In this document: piece after piece, positions 1-10,521 of the stretch
How the letters are laid out: every line of letters begins with the position of its first letter
Position numbering within the stretch: position 1 is the stretch's first letter
From: Fonsecaea monophora
Lineage: Eukaryota; Ascomycota; Eurotiomycetes; Chaetothyriales; Herpotrichiellaceae
Direction: 5' to 3'
DNA length: 64,000 bases
NCBI RefSeq assembly: GCF_001642475.1
Contig: NW_019173938.1
Span: 186,001 to 250,000, forward strand
Notes under the pieces: model-generated
Database searches by the model: none
What the model was told of the DNA's origin: nothing
The model's input: only the letters and a program-made list of their open reading frames with translations
Position numbers and translations under genes: made by a program

Positions 1-661
1 GCTCATGGTGATCAGATCCGCCGAGGATGGAGCGCACGCGACCGACCTCGCATCCTGGCACAAGACGGTGACATTCTTCCAGCCGTTCTTACGGACTCGT
101 TCTCGGGCGACCTCACATAATGAAGTAGAGAGATCGACGAGGAACACATGTTCGAAGAAGCCATCGACACCCACCAATTTGTCCATGACTTCAATATTGT
201 ACCCAGTGCCGCCCCCAATGTCATACCATACAGGCTTGCGTCCTTCTCCGGAAGCCATTTTACCCTGCAACTTTGCCACCAAAATCGCAAGCATATCCTC
301 TCTCCCTCGCAACAGGCGTTTTCGGGTAGAGTCATAGACATTTGCCTGAAGGAGAACATGAGCGCCAAGGAAAAAAGAGTAGTAAATTTGTCTACCCTCC
401 TACCTGAGCAGAATAGAAACTCTCAAGAGCCCCTTGCTGGCCAATGTCGGCTCGTCTGTCGTGGGGTTTGAGCATACAGGCATAGACGAATTTGAGATAG
501 GGATGGGCAGCGACTTTGTCGAGCGACACTCGTCCGCCAAGTCTATACAACACAATACCCAGGATGGTCACGAGGACGAAGAAACCGGCACCGATCAAGC
601 CAAGTTCGAAGTGGAAATCCTTGAGGCGCTGCCATTCTGCTGCGTAGTTGAATTGTGCCAT
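1..661 (-). CDS. bta1: Betaine-lipid (DGTS) synthase, 5' part, cut by window edge
   Basis: Likely makes diacylglyceryl-trimethylhomoserine, the phosphorus-free betaine lipid of fungi, in the ER membrane using S-adenosylmethionine. Exon 1 is 661-404 (86 residues), the intron is 403-346 (58 nt, GTAGGA...CAG), and exon 2 runs from 345 off the left edge. Exon 1 has a membrane helix at about residues 17-39. The join gives SFYSAQANVYDSTRKRLLRG, followed by a class I methyltransferase motif (WYDIGGGTGYN) and LVDLSTSLCEVAR, typical of the methyltransferase half of fungal Bta1. The downstream half lies outside the window, so the family name rests on the N-terminal pattern. A generic SAM methyltransferase is the alternative. 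The start at 661 is the first ATG and is followed directly by the hydrophobic segment. Confidence 0.72.
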
Positions 662-1310
662 TGCTGCTGATTAAACCTACACAACAACGACACCTGCAGA
701 TCCAAGGGAGAAAAGAAGAAGAAGAAATGCTGAGGGTGCTCGTGAGCGTCTTCTCATATTGTCGGGTGTTTATGTCTTGACCGCAAGACACAGGGTGACT
801 CTGGGCAACGAATAAACCACGGGGAGCGAATTCCACAAATCGGATCACTGGAAACAGCCATATGGCGCACTGAATGGCGAGGACAACCGCCGTAGAGCCT
901 CGAGAACAGTCCGATTAGGGGGACACTGGCAGCCAGATTACCCAGAGCTGGGGCTGCAGGTGAAGCCATCGAAATTCGGTGGGATGAACTTTGTCGGAAA
1001 AAGTTCACAGGACATGTGGTGAGAAGCTCTCTGATAGCTATTCAGGGGGACGAATCAACGTCGAGAACTTGGCGCGTGGACGCTCGATAATCCTATCGCG
1101 GGCGAGTAGGGAGAAACAAGCTTGGGCAGCATCATCTCGAACGAAAGGCAAGAATCCGGTGCACGTGTTGTACAATTAAATCGACAACTCTTTGTTATTC
1201 GATATTCATCGGCTGCATGGCCACGAGATCCCATTTCTGTCCTGCAAATTGGTGGTCTTTGGTGATGGTGGGGATCGCCAGGTCCTGGCCCCGGCCCAGC
1301 GCAATGCAGG
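662..1310. other. Intergenic: bta1 5' flank and RRN11 3' flank
   Basis: No supported gene. The part next to 661 should hold the bta1 promoter and leader; the part next to 1310 should hold the RRN11 3' end. I see no clear motif. Confidence 0.6.
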
Positions 1311-2495
1311 TCATCCACCATCGTTTCTCGTTTCACTTTCCAATCTCGACAGGAGGTCTTGCGCCTTGTCACGTGCTCGGGCAGCCTCGCGGCTGTGCTC
1401 GTCCTGGTCGGAAGGCTGGTCTGTAATGAGAGATGGCGCTGAGTGAGACTGATCCAAGGGCATATCGACAGCATCCAGACCATCAAGCCTTGCGAGGTAG
1501 GCACAATCTTCGTGAAGGTCGGCTATCCAAAGGGCGACCATTGCACGAAGTCTGATGAGTTCAGGTTCATCCATGTACGGAACGGTGGCCATGCAAGTGT
1601 CCATCCTGGATGCAATTTGATCAGCCTGTTCAAGCTCCCTCACCTTCTTGTGTGATTGACTGTTGGACTTGCTAGCCCGAGGAGAGGACGTGACAGACTC
1701 CATATCACTTTCGTCAACCTCATGCTCGGTTGCGTACTGATTTTGGACCACGTAGATCCAGAGGTTGAACATGGCGAGGTAATAGTCAACAGCATTGACG
1801 GCCTCAGGCCATGACTTGTGGTAAGGATGTCTAACGATAAGTCGCTCGTAAAAGCGCTTAGCCTTCTCGAAACCCTCGTGCGTGAACGGAAGCGCCGAGA
1901 ACCTCTGGGTAGGAACCCGTCCCTTGGGTGCGCCATTACGAAGAAGCACTTCAGCCACAATGCCCATATAGCCTTGAGTACGGACTGCGGCATGTTTGCT
2001 GACGATATCCTCACGGAAGATCAAGCCTAGCGCACGAGCAGCACGAGGAAAATCTTCCTTGAGGAGCGAACGGTGGACTATTGTGGTCAGGGCAGCGAGG
2101 TGCTGAAGGTGCAAAGACCGTGAGCTGTCTGATACCTTTGACAGTTGTGCGCTTTCCTTCTCTTTGTCCACTTCTCCTCGTGCCTCCTGACTATTCGTTG
2201 AAGGCACCTCAGCGTGCGGAAATGGGAAAGGTGGTGGAGGTTGATCCAATGGCTGCCCAGCAACACGACGTTGGAGTCGCTCGACTGGAGATACAACAGC
2301 GGTATAGTCAAGGTTAACAGAGGTCTCAAGTTGACTGTCCACATTATAGATTGCCTGGTTGTCTTGTTCTTCGCCCTGTATAGCATCATTTTCCTGAATT
2401 GTCATTCTCTTGCGCTTGTTTTTTCCTGAAGCTAGTTCCCATGTTGTAGGACGGGCTCGTCGCGTTGCGACAGGTGGTACAAAAATGTGCGGCAT
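1311..2495 (-). CDS. rrn11: RNA polymerase I core-factor subunit Rrn11-like
   Basis: Probable Rrn11, which with Rrn6 and Rrn7 forms the core factor that recruits RNA polymerase I to the rDNA promoter. It is one uninterrupted exon of 394 residues. The N-terminal 120 residues are basic, then Pro-rich and low complexity, with a likely nuclear signal (KNKRKR). The family core starts near residue 128 with a helical stretch (ALTTIVHRSLLKEDFPRAAR) and continues through FERLIVRHPYH-like and DYYLAMFNLWIY-like helices to about residue 310. The C-terminus is a charged helix. The ATG at 2495 is the only upstream start. The gene is divergent from the RING gene, with 859 bp between the two start codons. 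Assignment is by pattern memory of the Rrn11 family. Confidence 0.7.
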   Translation of the reverse strand: MPHIFVPPVATRRARPTTWELASGKNKRKRMTIQENDAIQGEEQDNQAIYNVDSQLETSVNLDYTAVVSPVERLQRRVAGQPLDQPPPPFPFPHAEVPSTNSQEARGEVDKEKESAQLSKVSDSSRSLHLQHLAALTTIVHRSLLKEDFPRAARALGLIFREDIVSKHAAVRTQGYMGIVAEVLLRNGAPKGRVPTQRFSALPFTHEGFEKAKRFYERLIVRHPYHKSWPEAVNAVDYYLAMFNLWIYVVQNQYATEHEVDESDMESVTSSPRASKSNSQSHKKVRELEQADQIASRMDTCMATVPYMDEPELIRLRAMVALWIADLHEDCAYLARLDGLDAVDMPLDQSHSAPSLITDQPSDQDEHSREAARARDKAQDLLSRLESETRNDGG

Positions 2496-3354
2496 GATTG
2501 CCTGTGGTATTGTTCAGAGAGGTAGAGCCGCTGGGTGAACACCTAAAAATGAAGGCATCCAGGTGTATAGCCGCGTGCTCTTCAGGATGGCGCCCAAATC
2601 CGCGTGATCAATAGGCTTCCCTAGAAATAGCGTCGCACCGAGTTCCGCGTGCTGCAGCTGTGATGTAATCCATGTCAAGACTTGTGCAGATGCTCGACGG
2701 GATCACAATAGTGAAGAGACGGAGTTATATAGAGAGTGATACAATCCAGGATAACAGAAGACAAGCATGGATCTGGACAAAGGCATGTAGAATAATTACA
2801 TGAGGAGTCACTGATGTTGTTATTGGGCCGGGGCATTTGTTGTTTGATCGGGTCCTGAGAGGTCAAAAGTGCAGGGTGACCAAACAAAGTCCGTGCTTTG
2901 GTCCCTTCGTCTCTTGGGGCGACTTTTGCCTTGCTCGCTGCCCAGCGCTTCAGCCTTTCCTTGGTCCAACCCACACCACACCACTTCCAACCTCGACTCT
3001 ACCAGGCTCAACCAAGCCATCGTCCTGTGAACTATCCTAGACATCTCGCTCTCTCTTCCACTGGCCACAAAGTCCATTCCCTCCACCAGCATCCCCACGT
3101 CCTCACCAGTCATCGAACAGAGCCCGATTCCGAGCGTCTTGATGTGTCGGTCCAGCTGCTGACAGCGAACGCAACCTTGGCCACCGATCAAACCCTCTGC
3201 CTTGAATCTCTCGTTCCACGCCGTAAACACAACACAGTCAGTTAAGTCGGCTCAAGATCGACGACGAAGTCCCGCAGAACCACCGCTGTTTGAATATGAC
3301 ACCATAACTAGTTTGTCCCTGTTGCGCAGGCCGAAAATCAACTGGCCTCCACAT
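2496..3354. other. Divergent intergenic region, RRN11 / RING gene
   Basis: Shared 5' region of two divergent genes. The open frame of the RING gene reaches back to 3202, but its N-terminal 51 residues look non-conserved. A pyrimidine-rich tract and CAG at 3327-3329 could be a leader intron acceptor. No other gene is supported. Confidence 0.5.
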
Positions 3355-5964
3355 ATGGGGAACACCACGTCGACTCCTCGTGCCCAGGCGGAGGCTGGAC
3401 TGATGGAGGAAATAAGGAACACTCCGGATGGTGCGGAAACAACAACTGGCGATCCTGGCACCGAGGGCAGGAGTTCTCGACTGGCGAGACGGAATACCCA
3501 GTCGTTGAGAATGGCTGGTCAGAGGGCTAGCACTCTTTACGACAGTTTTCGACGACATCGATCTGTTGAATCGGTCACATCTCGTCCGAATGCCGGCCAT
3601 TCGTCATCCCCTCCTTCCGAGACCGAATACGAACAAGAGAACAGACCGCTGGTAGGTTTGGAGGATGTGGACATGACAGACACAGAGGCCATCGCGACAC
3701 CTATACTATCGCCATCCTCGAGCAGGAGAAGGTCAACAATGTCAAGATTGGGCTCAAGACTGCTTCCGGATGCCGTTGCAAGAGGTCTGCTACATAGTGG
3801 AGAAGAGACCGCAGAAGAAGGTCGGGCGTTGCGCCATGGGATTTCGGGGCGATTACGCCCTTCCGTCTACGAACGACCACCAAACTCAGACTCGAACAGT
3901 CGTGTGTCCCTCACTGGTTCTATAAGACGACGGAGCGAGAATAGGACTGGATCTAGACGACGAGCAATCCGAGGACCCTTTCCTGCCCTACAGAGCATGA
4001 GCCAACCGCGTGGGTCTAGCAATTCGTGGTCGGAATCTCTGGACGAAGATATACGAGAGCTTCCCCAGCCTGCAGCCTCTGGTCTACGACACCGAAGCAG
4101 GTTCAGCAGAGTTCGGGATTCTATGTCCATCTCTCAACGGATTTCGAGCCTATTTCGCCAGTCCACCGAGCAGCTTCAGTCTAGCCAGGGAGGTCGAGAG
4201 TCTCCTTTGAGGCCGGCGAGGGTGACGTTCGCCGATGAATCCGATCATCTCCTTCCTTCCATGCCTTCCGCTGACCATCGCCATGAAAATGATGATGCTC
4301 CTCATGAGTTAGACGCTGTTGAGCCTGAGGCTCGGACCCTCCTGGCCGGACCCCGAGTCACGTCGGGGATGAGTACCATTAGACGCTTTCAGCCGGGCCT
4401 GCGTTCACGATCAACAAGACTGATACGAAGAGGGGAACATCCGCCTCTCTCACAGGTACTCCAACTTGCTGCCGCAGCCATCGCGGCTCAGCTTTCCGGC
4501 CACGCCACAGCCGGTTCTACTGGTCCGCGTAACCTTGGTGGTGACACATTTGATGGAAGCATTCAGAACTTTGTACAAACGCTACAGGAGGCGGCGACCG
4601 CCCAAGCCGGGGAAAACATCGATGTGAACGCACCGGGCGGTGACCTGCCACCGGTGAACTTTATGAGAGTATTCCAATTTCCAAATGACGAAAACGGGTC
4701 GCCCATAGCATCCCAAGCAGAATCACGCGATGTTGACCATATGGACTTGGATTCTATCGCTGGACCTGGTGAAAGCGATCGGTCGGTTACCTTGGTCCTC
4801 GTTGGGGTCCGATCGCTCCCGCACGGCCAGGACAACACTGGCGGCGAGAATGGCACGCTGGGCCCTAGTCTTGACACCCTATTGAGCCTTCCATTCTTGC
4901 CTCCAGCCAATGTTCTACGAAATGGAAGCTCTGGCGCTTTGTTCCGCCGATCGGATGGCAGAAATAGATCAAGCACACGGCGACACTCGATGACCAACTT
5001 CAGCTTTCCCGCGCAGTACGAGACCCAGAGACATCACCGCACCAGGACACAGACCAGCCGCCTGTCGAGCCATTCAGATCAGACTGTGCCCACTACACCT
5101 GACGCGGGCGCCTCCCCTACCTTGCTCTCAGAAACTCCTCCCGGTCCCATACCTCCTCCTTCGACCCCAGCAGACATCAGGAGTGGACATGCCACTCCAA
5201 TTCGGCGACCTTCCTCAGCCTCGGCTGCACCTAATCAGACACTCTCCGAACTTGACGAGGATCGTCCACATGATCACATCGACGATCGTGCCCCAGAAAC
5301 TTCGTTTAATACCGCTCGACAACGACGACGAAGCGACTCTGAGTTCGCCCGCCGGCCCGAGCTGGGATCGGGTGCAGCAAGGCGCAATGGGATGGTAGAA
5401 CCAGATCCTCCGCCAGCAGGTGTTGGGCGAAGTTGGCTGATTTATGTCGTGGGCACCAACGTTTCGGCGACACATCCTGCTTTTGCTATGCCGAGCTTGT
5501 TTACCGATAACCCATCCTATGAGGACATGCAGATGTTGTCAACCCTCCTGGGACCTGTCAAGCCGCCTGTTGCAACCCAAGAAGATGTGAGCGCCGCTGG
5601 CGGAGTCTTTCGGCTGGTTGTCCAAGACTCGGGCTTCCTCGGGGAACCCGACTCTGACGGCGATGGTTCCTCGCTTGTAATAAACTTAGGGGAACGATGT
5701 CTCATTTGCTTGTCAGACTATGCTGCGTCGGAAGAGGTCCGCCGCTTGGATAGATGCAAGCATGTCTACCACCGCGAATGCATCGATGAAGTGAGTCACC
5801 GCTCCTCAGATCATATGTATAGAAATTTACTGACACCATTGCAGTGGCTCACAACTGGTCGGAACAGCTGTCCCATGTGCCGTGGTCAGGGTGTGCAGGA
5901 GAAGGGTCCATCCTCTAATTCCTCTACGAATTCTGGCACCCCTTCCTCGACCACCACCACATGA
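3355..5964 (+). CDS. RING-H2 finger protein, putative E3 ubiquitin ligase
   Basis: Probable E3 ubiquitin ligase of 851 residues. Exons are 3355-5790 and 5845-5964; the intron (5791-5844, GTGAGT...GCAG) is 54 nt and stop-free. Removing it restores a canonical RING-H2: C782-x2-C785-x15-C801-x-H803-x2-H806-x2-C809-x11-C821-x2-C824, with the CIDEWLTTGRNSCPMC pattern. The first 700 residues are Ser/Arg-rich and disordered-looking. A folded segment (SWLIYVVGTNVSATHPAF, about residues 690-770) precedes the RING. I chose the ATG at 3355 because it gives MGNTTS, an N-myristoylation-type start, suggesting membrane attachment; an upstream in-frame ATG at 3202 would add 51 residues and hide it. Substrates are unknown. 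Confidence 0.85.
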   Translation: MGNTTSTPRAQAEAGLMEEIRNTPDGAETTTGDPGTEGRSSRLARRNTQSLRMAGQRASTLYDSFRRHRSVESVTSRPNAGHSSSPPSETEYEQENRPLVGLEDVDMTDTEAIATPILSPSSSRRRSTMSRLGSRLLPDAVARGLLHSGEETAEEGRALRHGISGRLRPSVYERPPNSDSNSRVSLTGSIRRRSENRTGSRRRAIRGPFPALQSMSQPRGSSNSWSESLDEDIRELPQPAASGLRHRSRFSRVRDSMSISQRISSLFRQSTEQLQSSQGGRESPLRPARVTFADESDHLLPSMPSADHRHENDDAPHELDAVEPEARTLLAGPRVTSGMSTIRRFQPGLRSRSTRLIRRGEHPPLSQVLQLAAAAIAAQLSGHATAGSTGPRNLGGDTFDGSIQNFVQTLQEAATAQAGENIDVNAPGGDLPPVNFMRVFQFPNDENGSPIASQAESRDVDHMDLDSIAGPGESDRSVTLVLVGVRSLPHGQDNTGGENGTLGPSLDTLLSLPFLPPANVLRNGSSGALFRRSDGRNRSSTRRHSMTNFSFPAQYETQRHHRTRTQTSRLSSHSDQTVPTTPDAGASPTLLSETPPGPIPPPSTPADIRSGHATPIRRPSSASAAPNQTLSELDEDRPHDHIDDRAPETSFNTARQRRRSDSEFARRPELGSGAARRNGMVEPDPPPAGVGRSWLIYVVGTNVSATHPAFAMPSLFTDNPSYEDMQMLSTLLGPVKPPVATQEDVSAAGGVFRLVVQDSGFLGEPDSDGDGSSLVINLGERCLICLSDYAASEEVRRLDRCKHVYHRECIDEVSHRSSDHMYRNLLTPLQWLTTGRNSCPMCRGQGVQEKGPSSNSSTNSGTPSSTTTT

Positions 5965-8900
5965 CAGAATGGTCGAAGAGAGCATCTGAGATCTTTGCGC
6001 AGAAGCTCACGTACTTTACGAATTTTCTTGGAGCGTTTTCTTGAAAGAAGCTATCAGTTGTGGCGCACTTTGGGTAACAATGGCGAAGAGACGGCGACTG
6101 GACTGGAGCGTGCAGTCTTTACAGACTGGGAATACTGGGGACTGGGAACTGGTTGGCTTCTATATCGCCGGAAGGAAGTTGTTTTCATGGATCTGGAACG
6201 CTCTGATCAGACACGAAATTTGTTTTGCGTTGCTACATAGCCAGGGCTTTGGGTGTTGGTCAGAGAGCTGGGAAGCTTGGGGATGAATCTCAATCAGGAC
6301 GTGTATGTAAGGATCACACAGAAGGGCTGGCTCCTAATCAGAACTCGCGGTCTTTTGTGACGCATGGGGAATGAGTATGAGTCTTACGTTTTTACAGATA
6401 TCATCTACAGAGCACCTTGTCACTTAGTGCCCTGGTTTGGTTCCCTATCTTGTCGTTGTCCTCTTGATCAAATTACTAGTCATCTTCCTTCAGATGTGTT
6501 CTGTCAATGATCCGCAACTAGGCCAGGGACTTTGAAACACGGGGCTTTGCATTGGAGCAACAAGCGAGGATTCGATACGAGCCTTGCCGCGCCTCCGGAA
6601 TGGGAATTGACTTGTGCTAAATATCTGTGGGGGCGACTTGTGCAACTCGAAGACAGCGACTTCATCAGACTTGGACACGAGCGTTGCACGAGTTGACCTT
6701 TGTCCCCTTGGGGGGGAAATAGCCAGGCACCAGGCACATGGAAAAGGTGGAAACAGGTGCGCAGGAAATGACCACAAAACTAGTGGCTTCGTTGCAATCC
6801 CACAATCGAGTTCCTCACTTCTCTGCATTGTTAGGAATCGAATCCACCAGCTTCCGACGAAACAAGGTCGTTCACCCATAATACCCACTACCAGGTACGA
6901 TACAGACCGAACACTGCGAGTCCTCAGCCTCCGACTCAAACCTGCGATCCCCTGTTCCCTCCTCTCCACCCTCCGGATACCATCCCTGACCAGCCTGGGC
7001 CATCGTCATTGATTTTCCCACGTCCATCTTCCGCCGAAACACAAGGTCTCAGCAAGAATTAGAGCTTTTTCAGGAACTAGGACTGATAAGCGTCTCATCG
7101 AGATCAGGATGATCAATGATATTGAATTTGGTCCGGAACTTGCCAGCGAGTCAGTTTTGGGTTCCTCCTCAAGCCGTCCGAATCGCCTTGCCACCCTTTC
7201 CTCCACGGTAGCCTCCTCCTCTATGTGGGCAAACAAAACGGAATGGCTTGGTGCAATGTGACATTGGACGCCAAAAGATGCAAAAGAACACTACCAGTGG
7301 CGCTCTCAAAAGGCCAAGCCGCCGTGTTACTTGTTGGCCACGCCTGTCAACCACCAATGGACTTGATTTGGGGCAAAATACGGAGTACTCGTACACACGG
7401 TGTTTCGGGACAGCCGGTTGAGATGACGAGAATCCATCCCTCTGCGAGCCACGCCGGCTTTGTCACCAAGGGATTTTATTGGACAGCCGACATGGAGCTC
7501 CCACCCGCTGGTGCCTCGACGCCAAAGCTTGCAAAGCAGTAAAAAAAAAAGTGGGCTTTCTGAACTGGAGTGACAGCAGGATCTGCAACCAGGGTGAATA
7601 GAGACCAGAGGGAAAAGCTGTGCATCCCCAAAAACCATGCTAGGCCATGACTGCACCCACTATTGGATGTGAACAGCTTCATCCCCGACCAGTTTGACAC
7701 GCCTATCGACACTAAAAAGCCGTTTCGGGTACTAGTATGTTGGCTTCGCTCGTGTCCGGACACCTTTTGACTCGGTCTAAACCAGAGCGAATCAATCCGC
7801 TATTAGGTGGAGCGAAGAGGAGCAAACATGAGCTTTTTCGCGGTGCTCTCATCGCTCGCTCCCCGGCCCCCCCCCCCAAGAAAAACGGTGGTGCAGCTCA
7901 AGCCCTATCACTATCGACCCGACCCATCCTCGTGTTTGGGACAGGCTTGCAAAGGTGCAAGAGCGTCCCACAAGCCGCAATCTCATCGGAATTCCCTCGT
8001 GCCATTCTTGGATACAAAATTTGGGAGCAAAACAAACCAAGTAGGCATGGGACCGTGCTTGGGGAACCGGATTGGAAATTGCCGGCCAACAATGGTTCAG
8101 AAGGTCGAAAATTACAATGGTATGGGCGCTGTTCAGTACAGCAGGACCCCATTCAGATCAGGAGATCGACCAAAGGTCCCCATCCAGATGACTCTGGCCC
8201 ATGCTGCTTCTAATTCTGCTTCATGGCAGCCTCCTCCTGAGGCCCAGACCAACGACACAAATTTAGGCTAGTTTATCCCAGGGCCAACATGGCGGCCAAC
8301 TCCATATCAATTACCGTTTCCATGACCCTGAGAAAAGGTGCCAGAGCGGCGCCACTGATGCAAACCAGTCCATGGACCATGTCCTTCGGAGCAGTTGTCC
8401 AACAGCCAACCGTGCCAGCTACTACGGACCGAAAAAACGTGGCTTTAGCTTTGGCCGCTGGGGGGCTTCCTGAGCAATGTGCCAAAGTCCAACGCCGTTG
8501 AGCCTGTTTGCCCGCTGAATCAACCCCCTGAGTTGAACAGATACCAGAAATCTGTGTTCTGCGCGAGCACGTATACAGTAACAACGACTTACACCAAAAG
8601 CACGGTTGATGGTGTTACATACCCTGGTTCATGATCGTTGTTATATTCTAGGTCACAACCAAGATCAGGACGAGTAGAAGAGCTCTTGGGGCCAGATGCC
8701 TCTAGAGACTTTTGTGGGGGGTTCACGCTCTCGGTCGACATGATCGCGCCCCTGGTTGTGGTCCATTATCCCAGACAAGGAAACTGATGGGTCATGTACC
8801 CCGTACGAGGCAAACGCTCACCGTGGCACCGATATTTCCGCCGGGCAGCATGAACAGGCCGAATTCGGTGCAGGCCAATTTACCTCTGCCGCTATGATTC

Positions 8901-10521
8901 GAGTTCCGACCCATGAGATATCTCACTCGCCTGGTTTGTCAGAGCCAGGTTCCCTCAAACCTGGTCTCCTAGCACGAAGTTTGGGCAAAAAGTTACTACC
9001 GGTACGACCAGATAATCTGTATCGGATGCCAGCAACCCCTGGATATCGATACTGTTAGATGTCTACCGAGTACTCGTACGCTTACCTGCTCCTAGGGTTC
9101 GCGTTGTTCTCAGATCAGATCCTAGGTTCGACAAACTATGCCCTGCCACTAGGTGAACGCTCTTCGAATGATGCCGTGCTGTGCCTCCCAGATCACCCCG
9201 ATCTTCTGCGCTGCGGCTCTCTTACACTCTCTGGAGGCTTGGGTGGTTTGTGCCGAATCCCAGAAATTTCCGATTCCGCCGTTCACACCAGCCTTCGAGT
9301 GCATGGCGTGTGGACTCTTTTTAGGGCCCCTAAGTCCAGGGCCCTGGAGCTTATGGTCGATTCTGGACGCCCCGTGGGCCACCCATTGATCGACGCTCGG
9401 GATCGCCCTCAGACAACCCCAGTCAAGTCCTGGGTCTGAGTTCACGTCTGACGACACTACTACAGTACTTGCCCACCACCTGAAAGTGTGCTTAGAGCAA
9501 GCAGCAGGACCCCTGTCCCCTGCCCGACATCCACCGTCGCGGTATAGCGCTTTTGCAATCATTCGCTACTTTTTGGGCATGGGGCCTAACAGAGCCAGGA
9601 GGGGTCCCCTTCCAACTTCGAACCTTCGAGTCTTGACCTCTTCATTTCTGGACAACACCAAGCTGGGTGGTACAATAGCAATCTGTGCCCGTGGCTAGAT
9701 ACAGCTTCATTTTCATTTTGTACCGCGCACTTCCCTTCCCATTTCAAGCCCGGATGTAAATCCATATCACATCATTTCCCCTCATTCAGAGAAATGCTTC
9801 AACGGCCTGATTGATCATCTGATTATCGTTGGTCCCGGCGTCATAGCCGGCTTTGGTTGGCATTTGCGAACTCTGAAAACTTACCTGGCAGGCCAAATTT
9901 GCCTCATTCTACTCTGCTCAAATCACAACCCACAGAATTGAGGCAGTTGTCCCAGCGCGATAATATCTTGCGGCGAGACTCAACGAGACCTGCCTGGATT
10001 TTCCTTCGGTCCGACTGGCCTATCTGATACGGCACTTAGATGTCACATCACGCCTTTGCAATTTTTCCCACCAAACCAACCCTAAATCATTGTCAATTTG
10101 TGGCCTGAACTGAAGTCTCCCGTCTCCCACGCCTTTTACTCTGCGCCTGAAGCCTTCCCGCCGGCTGTTGATCGCTAGAGATCTGGTGGATTTGGACGGC
10201 AAGCGCTGGTAGTTGGACTGAGACAAGCGTATGGAATATCAATCGTTGTTACACCGAGCTCGACAGAAACGATTGCCGGTATCGTCATTCCTCGGTCGTC
10301 CAACAAGGAGCCTTCGGTCTCAGCAAGCGATTCTCCGTACCACAAAGTAGTGGTTGGCTCTCTCAGAAGTATTGGTGACCAGCAGGTTTATCCAGGGGCA
10401 CGGCATTCTGTGAGAAAGTGCACGAGGACGACAACAAGTATTTGTTTCTATCTGTTGGCGAAATACCTTTTGTCCTGTGTCACAGTCAGCCATTTGGAAT
10501 TGTGCGACTGCGCATCGAGGC
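5965..10521. other. 4.5 kb gene-free region upstream of Zn2Cys6 gene
   Basis: Both strands carry only short open frames (at most 159 residues) with no recognisable domain or continuing exons. A perfect 7-bp inverted repeat with 6-nt loop lies at 8945-8964. Poly-C and poly-A runs occur near 7868 and 7543. The size suggests a long leader or complex promoter for the regulator at 10522, or non-coding transcripts; nothing in the bases proves either. Confidence 0.5.

Noticed and set aside
6490..6969. 159-codon minus frame and similar frames to 10.4 kb
   Set aside because: Many overlapping frames in both strands without domain or splice continuity; chance frames in GC-balanced DNA.
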